Assembly (NCBI RefSeq): GCF_037042905.1
Contig: NC_087258.1
Location: forward strand, 9,836,501-9,900,500
Length of the DNA stretch: 64,000 bases
From: Lytechinus pictus
Taxonomy: Eukaryota > Echinodermata > Echinoidea > Temnopleuroida > Toxopneustidae
Direction of reading: 5' to 3'
A program made the translations under genes and the position numbers. The notes under the pieces are model-generated. The model searched no databases and had not been told where the DNA came from. It saw only the letters and a program-made list of their open reading frames with translations. Below, piece by piece: positions 57,176-64,000 of this stretch. Each line of letters begins with the position of its first letter. Position 1 is the stretch's first letter.

Positions 57176-57478
57176 GCAACTGAGGAAAGAAAAGGTGAAA
57201 ATTGGTTTACGGTACGGGAAGAGGCAGGGTCTCATTTTAGTCAGGAGATAGAAAATTGTGAATTTGAAATAGGGTCCAAACCATTCCATGTGGGTGGGAA
57301 ATGTTTTGCTGTGGTAAAAAAATTCAGGGATGTCCCCTACATAAACATTCGGGAATATTACAAATTGAAGGGCACCAACAGAATGCTTTCGGGAAAACGG
57401 GGAATCAATTTGACGGCAGAAAATTGGTGGAAGTTGATTCAGGCAAAGTTTGATATTAGTAAAACTGTAAGAGACTGA
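57176..57478 (+). CDS. PC4 (p15)-like DNA-binding domain exon, intact copy
   Basis: Open for 100 codons from acceptor TTTCTTTACAG|GCAAC to TGA 57476-57478. The C-terminal 60 residues match the PC4/p15 coactivator fold: FAVVKKFRDVPYINIREYYK (compare the family's V-FRG--YVDIREYY), GKRGINLTAENWWKLIQ and a final DISKTVRD. PC4 domains bind single-stranded DNA as dimers; in cellular PC4 the role is in transcription and repair. The upstream 40 residues (NWFTVREEAGSHFSQEIE) are not recognised. No ATG begins this exon, so it needs an upstream exon, probably X. Confidence 0.75.
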   Translation, partial: ATEERKGENWFTVREEAGSHFSQEIENCEFEIGSKPFHVGGKCFAVVKKFRDVPYINIREYYKLKGTNRMLSGKRGINLTAENWWKLIQAKFDISKTVRD

Positions 57479-57494
57479 CCTATCCGCCAGGGGA

Positions 57495-57923
57495 ATGAGA
57501 AACACACTTGTGTTCCAAGGCTTTCCAGAGGGTGCTGAGAACAAGAATTGTGAAAATTTGATCCAGTCATTTGCCAAGTCACATTTGCAGATTGAAGCTG
57601 AAGTAATCATCGAAAGGGCACATCGCAGCAGAAGCACCTCATCACCTCGACCAAGGCCGATTATTGCAGCTTTTAATCGGTACTCGACCAAAAATATGAT
57701 CCTGGTAAATGCACGTCGCTTCTTGAAGGAGAAACCCTTTGAGCACAACGGAAAGCATCCTATTTACGTGGATGAACCAGTGACGCACATGGTGATCGAT
57801 GGGAACGAATCAGAATTACCTGCCTCTGGTCTGTCACCTCAAACACCAATGATTATCAACATACCCGATGATACCCCACCACCAACCCCAATATGCAAAT
57901 ATGGGCAGCTGTATTGGATGTGA
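57495..57923 (+). CDS. L1-ORF1-like RRM domain protein piece, intact copy (142 aa)
   Basis: ATG 57495 to TGA 57921-57923. MRNTLVFQGFPEGAENK, LIQSFAKSHLQIEAEVIIER, AHRS, RPIIAAFNRYSTKNMILVNA and RRFLKEKPF follow the RRM region of L1-type ORF1 proteins (an RNA-binding chaperone of non-LTR elements). After KHPIYVDE the usual C-terminal domain is replaced by an unrelated Pro/Ser-rich tail (ESELPASGLSPQTPM) ending YGQLYWM. The frame is open upstream into the end of PC4 but one frame away from it. There is no endonuclease or reverse transcriptase nearby. Confidence 0.75.
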   Translation: MRNTLVFQGFPEGAENKNCENLIQSFAKSHLQIEAEVIIERAHRSRSTSSPRPRPIIAAFNRYSTKNMILVNARRFLKEKPFEHNGKHPIYVDEPVTHMVIDGNESELPASGLSPQTPMIINIPDDTPPPTPICKYGQLYWM

Positions 57924-58313
57924 GAGAGGCAGGACATGCTTTGTTGGTGCCCATGAATTCAAAGTTTTTTAAATATTTTTTTACCGCTAAATTACGTTAG
58001 ACTGTTAGACGATCACAATCTTGAAATCTTGGAGAGCAAATCATGTTCAGGTGGATTTTCTAAATTGCTCTCCTCAAGGTTACTTGAGGGTGGGTCAGAG
58101 ACACGATTCTCGGCCCGGTTCTCAGCGCTCCTCTGGACTTGATACGTCGGCTAAAAATTGTCTTCTGTACATGAATTTCGAACATTGTCTCTGACCTGAA
58201 GTCAACAATCCATCTCACTGCTTGAAAACTTATGTGCGCTATCAACCTGTGAAATGAAATAGACAAGGTACGCACCAGATCGACTAGATGGCGCTCACCT
58301 TTGTGACGTAACA
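57924..58313. other. spacer between RRM and O, copy 2
   Basis: Non-coding; matches 40221-40681 with indels. Nothing else seen. Confidence 0.5.
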
Positions 58314-58690
58314 ATGGCCACCGACTATTTTGAAGCCCTTCACGATGAGATGGAAATCAAAGTAAAAGGCACTCCTAAGAAAGATGGCACTAGTATGCTG
58401 TCAGTGCCAGAAGGTGATATTGTGGCTAAGGTTCTCTTGGCTGTCCAGCCTCTCATAGTGGATTCTGTTACAAAGGCTGTGATGGCAGCCATATCATTGA
58501 TGGTGGAAGAGCTGAAGTAGAGCTTTAAGCCCAGCAGGGCCTGATCGCCATGGAGGAGGTCAACCGGCTGGAGCAATACGGTCAACACAACAACACTCGT
58601 GTCTTTGAAGCGAAAGAGCAAAATAAATTGAATTCAGTGGAAGGGCAACGAGAAAACAACAGAGTTTCAAACTCTGTCACAAGTTGGGCC
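58314..58690 (+). pseudogene. module O copy 2
   Basis: 68-codon frame (MATDYFEALHDEMEIKVKG ... SLMVEELK) closing at 58518-58520, then NRLEQYGQHNNTRVF in a shifted frame. Same ORF1-like coiled-coil-to-RRM junction as the copy at 40682; it lacks a following RRM. Confidence 0.55.
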
Positions 58691-58763
58691 ATACTGTAAT
58701 CGCTTGGGCATTTATGAAGGAGATGTACAGGCTGTGTTATGTTGGGAGTACGAAAGAGAGAAA

Positions 58764-59160
58764 ATGGGGTGGGAGAGCCTCGCAAACGGAGCTGTGATCG
58801 AATTATTCTTGTGGGTAAGGAAACAAGATTTGACTACTGCACAGTTTAAAATACTATTAGAGGGGTTTTTTATGTTGACACGACCGTCGTTTCCAACCAA
58901 TTATTGTATAAAACATTAGGAATTTTTATGATAATGTACGAAGGGACAAGAAAGGTGTGAAAAACATGAAGGTATAATGGAAGATTTGTTTGTGAGAAAA
59001 GAAATGAAAAAAGGAAACAGAAAAAAATATGTAAGAATAGAATTCAGGAAGAACGTTTCAGGTGTGTGCCGTTGGTGCATACGAAGCTCTGTTTGGCCTC
59101 GACAGAGAAGGGGATTAATAGTGGATGCATTAATTATGCAGAAAGTCGTTCTGAGGATGA
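58764..59160 (+). pseudogene. module M1 copy 3 and KYVRIEF segment
   Basis: MGWESLANGAVIELFLWVRK, then TTAQFKILLEGFFMLTR running to 58919 because an extra G bypasses the usual stop. The KYVRIEFRKNVSGVCRWC segment is open here (from about 58977). Module K then breaks off after SEDE at 59160, where a foreign SWIM/PHD fragment begins. Confidence 0.55.
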
Positions 59161-59458
59161 AGTTTCCAAGGTCAGCAATTCTAGGTGGAGTGTGCAGTCG
59201 TCAGATGGTCAGCATTATTATCTTGTTGAGAAGGTGGCAGCCTCATGTTCGCCGATATGCCAACTCGCCTGTAAGGCATGTGGCATGTGTGTCCATGGAT
59301 TTTCGTTCTCGTGCATTGACGGAGTTGTCAGGGGTACCCTGTGCAAACATGTCCACTTAGTTTGTCGGTCGCTGTTGAGTTCAGAGGAGGAGGCGGAGCC
59401 AGCCATAGATGATAATCACAAGGCATGCGCAGGTCCCCAAGGTGATGTGGTTATTTAG
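59161..59458 (+). pseudogene. SWIM zinc-finger fragment (transposase-type), fused to K
   Basis: In frame with the K start, the protein changes to SSDGQHYYLVEKVAAS and then CQLACKACGMCVHGFSFSCI and RGTLCKHVHLVCR, the layout of SWIM-type zinc fingers found in MULE-like transposases and related proteins. The first expected zinc ligand of the CxC pair is Phe (FSFSC), so the finger may be impaired. The frame ends at TAG 59456-59458. Confidence 0.65.
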
Positions 59459-59750
59459 GAAATTGTCAGGAATAGAGAACGATCTCCTCGTGGTCAGCGT
59501 TCAGTGTTATTCGGAAGCTCAAGGAACTTGATGATTTGTTAGGTGCCAGTACTGCGTGCATCACTTTAGATGCCGTGTACAAGCACATTAATGCTGCAGT
59601 TCAGGTGTTGAAGGCTGCTGGTTCTCCTTCTCAGTCTTTTTCTCCGGTTGTAGTCAATGTCCCTCAATTGTTACACCTCAGCGACCACAGTTCAAGTCAA
59701 CGAAGAAGGCTCACAGCTCCAGTCTAGTCCCACTTTCAAAGCCTACATGA
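59459..59750 (+). pseudogene. degenerate linker of the SWIM/PHD gene
   Basis: Coding sense appears in pieces: RNRERSPRGQRSVL, then KELDDLLGASTACITLDAVY and INAAVQVLKAAGS in another frame, ending at TAG near 59725. It probably joined the SWIM and PHD parts of one protein before frameshifts. Confidence 0.5.
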
Positions 59751-60242
59751 GAGGAGAGAGAACAGATTGTGCACAGGATTGAGGAGAATGAGGTTGTTGT
59801 TTCGACAGGAGATGATCATTCGTATACGCCGCAGATTGCAACTGTCTCTGATAGTGTGACTCCTCCGAGCACGACTAGAAAGCATGTGAAGCAGCTTCGT
59901 TATTTTGTTTCTGCAGAGTGTATTTCTCGAGTTAAAGATGGTCACATGGTGCAGGAAGATGAGGTTGAGGTTATACCAGAGAATGTTCAGGATGCTGTGG
60001 TTGACATTTCAAAGGAAGAGTTGACTGATTTGAAGCAGTTTTTGGAAGATGATTCTTGGCTACTGGTAATGCAAGTGACGGATGTCAAGTACAAGCTTTG
60101 GAAGTGTCATCTCTGTCGAGTTGTTCGGTCAACATTGAACATGATCGATTGTGAGAAATGTTCAAGGTGGTACCATTGGAAATTTTGTTCATTGAGGAGA
60201 GAGCCAGAGGGGATCTGGCTCTGTAACTTTTGCAAGAGCTAG
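59751..60242 (+). pseudogene. PHD-finger C-terminal fragment of the SWIM/PHD gene
   Basis: Open from just after a TGA (59748-59750) to TAG 60240-60242. The C-terminal 50 residues form a PHD-type zinc finger: WKCHLC, then IDCEKCSRWYHWKFC and IWLCNFCK, with the Cys4-His-Cys3 order and the conserved Trp before the last pair. Upstream lies an acidic region (EDEVEVIPENVQDAVVD). The His-to-Cys spacing is one residue longer than usual. PHD fingers usually read histone tails; here this is probably part of a transposon protein. Confidence 0.65.
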
Positions 60243-60479
60243 TTCGTCATCGCAAGTTTCTCTTAAAGAAAATTCAATCCCATTGATGTTCACTGAAGTT
60301 TACCTTAATTGCACAACATTTTATATATGCCTGTCAGACCCAAAGTTGCTCCAGATCTTGGTTTTGTGTGCAATTCAATGCAAATTCGGTTTTCTCCTGT
60401 TATTCATTAAGATATGATTGTTTATTTCATCAGCGGATATCAAGTTATATCATAAGTATGCTTAAAAAAATCGTGAGAA
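60243..60479. other. 3' flank of the SWIM/PHD fragment
   Basis: AT-rich, no ORF; the array resumes near 60475 with GTGAGAAAAGACAG of module C. Confidence 0.5.
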
Positions 60480-61020
60480 AAGACAGAGTTACAAAGACGT
60501 AGGCAACAGAACCAAAGATTTTAGAAAGGGAGTCAGTCGAAAATGAATGTTATTTTGTGGGTTACACTTTATACTGCAGTAGGGCTAGCAGATCATGTGG
60601 GACAAAGAAAGACAGGAAATGGCAATCGAAGCGGATTTCAAAAGAGATTGAAGAAGAAAAGAAGAGGCGTGAAGCTGAAATTAGTGTGAACGCAACCACA
60701 TCAGATTCAGAGAGCGAAGACAATAGTGGGGGAGATGTAGAGAGCGATGAAGAGGAAAGCAAGAAGGAAGATAGCAGCGAAAGTGAAGAGGAGGCTGAGG
60801 AGCAAAAGGTGCCATCCCTCAGGATGCTAGTGCGCCACCCATCTACTGAAGACCAATTTGGGGTGACATGTTTCGTCAAGAAGCGCAGCCTGGGAAACAC
60901 AATGCTGAAATGCGTATCTATTACCCAGAGACTTTTATAAATGTTCGGTGACAAAGCGTGCTGCACGAAAGAAAGATCAGCAAGTTCTACCCGCACGACG
61001 AGATGTCTGATTCTGAATAA
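60480..61020 (+). pseudogene. A copy 14, N-terminally fused frame, SITQRLL end
   Basis: An insertion after the ATG (AAATGGCAATCGAAGCGG) puts the acidic module in frame with the preceding TLYCSRASRSCGTKK segment, so 60557-60940 is one open frame of 127 codons with no ATG. The ACCCAGAGAC loss truncates it. Confidence 0.65.
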
Positions 61021-61031
61021 TTCAAAAAATA

Positions 61032-62200
61032 CTATGTTGTATTCACTTGAAAAGTGGATGCATTAATTATGCAGACAGTCATTCTGAGGATGAAGAAAAA
61101 AATAAATGGAAAAATAGAAGAAAAAATAGATGAATGCAGTGTGAGAATGTTCAAGGCATATGCCAAAACTAGAAACACAAAGACGAGGAAAGAGAGAATG
61201 ATATGTTGAATGTTAGAAAAGAAAAGAAAAAGAAAATTGTTTTGTCTTGGAGGCAAAAGTAGGGTAGGAGGTACAGCTGAAGAAATGCTTGATACCATGA
61301 AGACAGCTATAGAGGATGTGTGTTCAGTTATTGGTGATGGTAGTAAAGTAAATAATGTAGTCAAAAGATCAAAAATACAATCAGTGATAGACATATTGTG
61401 CAGAAAAAATTCAACGAACTTCTGCAAAACTATAGGCGAGAGATCTTGCCAACAGTTGTGAGAGAATGGGCATATTTAACGGATTTGGAAAGGGAGTCAC
61501 TGTCAAAAATGAATATTACTTTTGTGGGTTACTCTTTAAAGTAACGCTAGCAGATCAGGCGGGACAAACAAAGTATGGGAAGATATGGTATTTAACAGAG
61601 AACACGTAGGGGCGCAGAAGGTTGGAGTGGCATCAAAAGGGGGAGAAGGTGCAGTAGTTAGATGAATAAGAACGGTGTATAAATCAGGGGCAAAACGTTA
61701 GTTCCACGAGAACCCTTGATGGGCAACAGGTGCAACATGTTATTTCATAATGGAGGGGGTGTTTATTATTTAAGACATGATTTGAAGGATTTTTTGCACA
61801 CCAAAAGGAAGAAACCTTTCACTTAAAGCATGTAGAATTTCAATTTCATTTTACTTTCCCAGCATGTTTGTCCCAATGAAGACACCGTTAGAAAAAAAAA
61901 TTGTATCAAAATCCAAAACCCGAGTGATTTCGCACACGTACATGTACGCAACCCGACTGATTAGTATAAGCCAGTACTACTAAGGCAAAAGAAGAGAAGA
62001 CAAGTTGTAAATATTGTAGGGGTGGTATTGTTGAATAGAATTGAATGAAGAAAGCAATCACTGATCTTGAGAAGAAAACATTCCTGCTCAAAAAATGTCA
62101 GAAAAGACAATGAGTTACAAAGACGTAGGCAACAGAACCAAAGTTTTTGGAAAGGGAGTCAGTCGAAAATGAATAATGTTACTCTTGTGGGTTACACTTT
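61032..62200 (+). pseudogene. K-V-C segment, broken
   Basis: K of the MFKAYAKTRN subfamily with frameshifts; 61210-61461 is open. V and C follow; C has lost about 20 bp (GAATGAAGAAAGCAATC). Confidence 0.65.
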
Positions 62201-62243
62201 ATAGTAGGGCTAGCAGATCACGCGGGACAAAGAAAGACGGGAA

Positions 62244-62561
62244 ATGGCGAAGCGGATTTCAAAAGAGATTGAAGAAGAAAAGAAGAGGCGTGAAGCGGAA
62301 ATTAGTGTGAACGCAACCACATCAGATTCAGAGAGCGAAGGCAATAGTGGGGGAGATGTAGAGAGCGATGAAGGGGAAAGCAAGAATGAAGATAGCAGCG
62401 AAAGAGAAGAGGAGGCTGGGGAGCAAAAGGTGCCATCCCTCAGGATGCTAGTGCGCCACCCATCTACTGAAGACCAAATTGGGGTGACATGTTTTGTCAA
62501 GAAGCCCAGCCTGGGAAACACAATGCTGAAATGCGTATCCATTACCCAGAGACTTTTATAA
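62244..62561 (+). pseudogene. A copy 15, truncated (105 aa)
   Basis: Starts at ATG and is open through the acidic tract and GVTCFVKKPSLG, but ends SITQRLL because of the two-base loss. Otherwise intact. Confidence 0.7.
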
Positions 62562-62649
62562 ATGTTCGGGGACAAAGCGTGCTGCACGAAAGAAAGATCA
62601 GCGAGTTCTACCCGCACGACGAGATGTCTGATTCTGAATAATTAAAAAA

Positions 62650-63830
62650 TAATATGTTGTATTCACTTGAAAAGTGGATGCATTAATTATGCAGACAGTC
62701 ATTCTGAGGATGAAGAAAAAAATAAATGGAAAAATAGAAGAAAAAAAAAATGAATGCAGTGTGAGAATGTTCAAGGCATATGCCAAAACTAGAAACACAA
62801 AGACGAGGAATGAGAGAATGATGAATATGTTTAATGTTAGAAAAGAAAAAGAAAATTGTTTTGTCTTGGGGGCAAAAGCAGGGTAGGAGGTACAGCTGAA
62901 GAAATGCTTGACACAATGAAGACAGTTATAGAGGATGTGTGTTCAGCTATTGGTGATGGTAGTAAAGTAAATAATGTAGTTAAACAAATAAAAAATACAA
63001 TCAGTGATAGACAAATCGTACAGAAAAAATTAAATGAACTTCTGCAAAACTACAGGCGAGAGATCTTGCCAATAGTTGTAAGAGAATGGGTATATTTAAC
63101 GGATTTGGAAAGGGAGTCACTGTCGAATATGAATAATATTACTTTTGTGGGTTACACTTTACAGTAGGGCTAGCAGATCAGGCGGGACAAACAAAGTATG
63201 GGAAGATATGGTATTTAAGAGAGAACACGTAGGGGCGCAGAAGGTTGGAGTGGCATCAAAAGGTGGAGTAGTTAGATTAATAAGAACGGTGTATAAATCA
63301 GGGGCAAAACGTTAGTTCCGCGAGAACCCTTCAAGGGTAACAGGTTCAACATGTTATTTCATAATTGAGGAGGTGTTTATTATTTAAGACATGATTTGAA
63401 GGATTTTTTTGCACACCAAAAGGAAGAAACCTTTCACTTAAAGCAGGTAGAATTTCAATTTCATTTCATTTTCCCAGCATGTTTGTCCCATTGAAGACAC
63501 CGTTAGAAAAAAAATTGTATCAAAATCCAAAACCCGAGTAATTTCGCACACGTACGCAACCCGACTGATTAGTATAAGCCAGTACTACTAAGGCAAAAGA
63601 AGAGAAGACAAGTTGTAAATATTGTAGGGGTGGTATTGGTGAATAGAATTGAATGAAGAATTGAGTGGAAAAAAAGAAAGCTATCACTAATCTTGAGAAG
63701 AAAATATTCCTGCTAAAAAATGTGAGAAAAGACAATGAATTACAAAGACGTAGGCAACATACCCAAAGTTTTTGGAAAGGGAGTCAGTCGAAAATGAATA
63801 ATGTTACTTTTGTGGGTTACACTTTATAGT
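62650..63830 (+). pseudogene. K-V-C segment, broken
   Basis: K of the MFKAYAKTRN subfamily; 62856-63167 is open, with VNNVVKQIKNTISDRQIVQK and REILPIVVREWVYLTDLERE. V has indels. The C module lacks the first ELREK codons. Confidence 0.65.
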
Positions 63831-63868
63831 TGGGCTAGCAGATTACGCGGGACAAAGAAAGACGGGAA

Positions 63869-64000
63869 ATGGCGAAGCGGATTTCAAAAGAGATTGAAGA
63901 AGAAAAGAAGAGGCGTGAAGCGGAAATTAGTGTGAACGTTACCACATCAGATTCAGAGAGCGAAGGCAATAGTGGGGGAGATGTAGAGAGCGATGAAGGG
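63869..64000 (+). CDS. acidic module A, copy 16, runs off the window
   Basis: ATG at 63869 and open for the 44 codons visible (KRISKEIEEEKKRREAEISV onward). It carries N-V-T-T where others have N-A-T-T. Whether it is intact cannot be seen. Confidence 0.6.
   Translation, partial: MAKRISKEIEEEKKRREAEISVNVTTSDSESEGNSGGDVESDEG

Larger units (their letters stand above)
29848..64000 (+). repeat. 34-kb rearranged tandem array of a modular, transposon-like gene
   Basis: All modules lie on the plus strand and recur in a preferred order. T/P is the trailer and promoter. X is a coiled coil. Then come PC4, RRM, O (ORF1-like) and M1. K is the coiled coil with SGCINYADSHSEDEG and LDECSVRLVKAC. V contains VYYLRHDLKD. 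C contains IELNEELREK. A is acidic, 132 aa. Abbreviated copies jump from K straight to A, or from A straight to K. There are 16 A modules at about 30872, 31806, 32774, 35843, 38026, 42705, 44335, 46441, 47383, 49018, 50654, 52573, 55691, 60620, 62244 and 63869. No reverse transcriptase, integrase or transposase core is present. A tandemly amplified non-autonomous retroelement and a tandem gene family are both possible. The array continues past the window. Confidence 0.9.

Noticed and set aside
30838-62617. Long minus-strand open frames (130-140 codons) opposite every A module
   Set aside because: They lie exactly antisense to the acidic Ser/Glu-rich A frame, whose codon composition avoids stops on the opposite strand. 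They are Ser/Leu/Phe-rich and lack any promoter or motif, and their openness persists even where A is broken.
29848-64000. Autonomous LTR retrotransposon or endogenous retrovirus
   Set aside because: No protease, reverse transcriptase, RNase H, integrase or envelope motif anywhere in the array; only an LTR-like border is seen.

Overview
The window is animal nuclear DNA: AT-rich, with small exons bounded by GT..AG introns, widely spaced genes, and many foldback (MITE-like) elements and decayed retroelement pieces. The overall look, including several short terminal-inverted-repeat families that I associate with marine invertebrates, suggests a marine deuterostome, most likely an echinoderm such as a sea urchin. 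That assignment is an inference; nothing here proves the species.

Left third (1-29.8 kb): host genes and ordinary intergenic DNA. The last two coding exons of an unrecognised gene lie at 526-1376 (+). A complete five-exon nip7 gene (60S ribosome biogenesis factor, 180 aa) runs on the minus strand from 11565 to 6556. A three-exon gene for an unrecognised 513-aa Ser/Lys-rich protein lies at 17787-20534 (+), with a probable CpG-rich promoter and non-coding first exon at 15340-15639. The spaces and introns hold a LINE reverse-transcriptase remnant (13390-13990, -), about eight foldback elements, a CAT/CAC microsatellite (25335-25625) and a CpG-rich candidate first exon (27060-27198).

Right half (29.85-64 kb): one continuous, rearranged array built from a small set of modules. 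I name them by content. P/T is a trailer plus promoter (CRE, CCAAT, TATA, then a 5' exon with a splice donor). X is a charged coiled coil. PC4 is a p15/PC4-like DNA-binding domain. RRM is an L1-ORF1-like RNA-binding domain. O is a second ORF1-like piece. M1 is a short ORF beginning MGWESLA. K is a Lys/Glu coiled-coil region. V is a segment containing VYYLRHDLKD. C is a short coiled coil. A is an acidic 132-aa ORF. The longest inferred order is X-PC4-RRM-O-M1-K-V-C-A-T/P, all on the plus strand. There are 16 copies of A (three intact, one running off the window end) and about as many of K. Most other copies carry frameshifts, stops or deletions. Parts of the array were duplicated recently: blocks 6319 bp apart and blocks about 14.6 kb apart are nearly identical.

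The array has no reverse transcriptase, integrase or recognisable transposase catalytic core. It could be a tandemly amplified non-autonomous retroelement (the trailer has an LTR-like purine tract followed by TGTGACGG) or a rapidly evolving tandem gene family built from transposon-derived domains. Later insertions sit inside it: a 923-bp foldback element with five RFX X-box-like palindromes, a truncated LINE tail, a 142-bp element, and a SWIM/PHD zinc-finger fragment. This array is the part of the window most likely to be undescribed.
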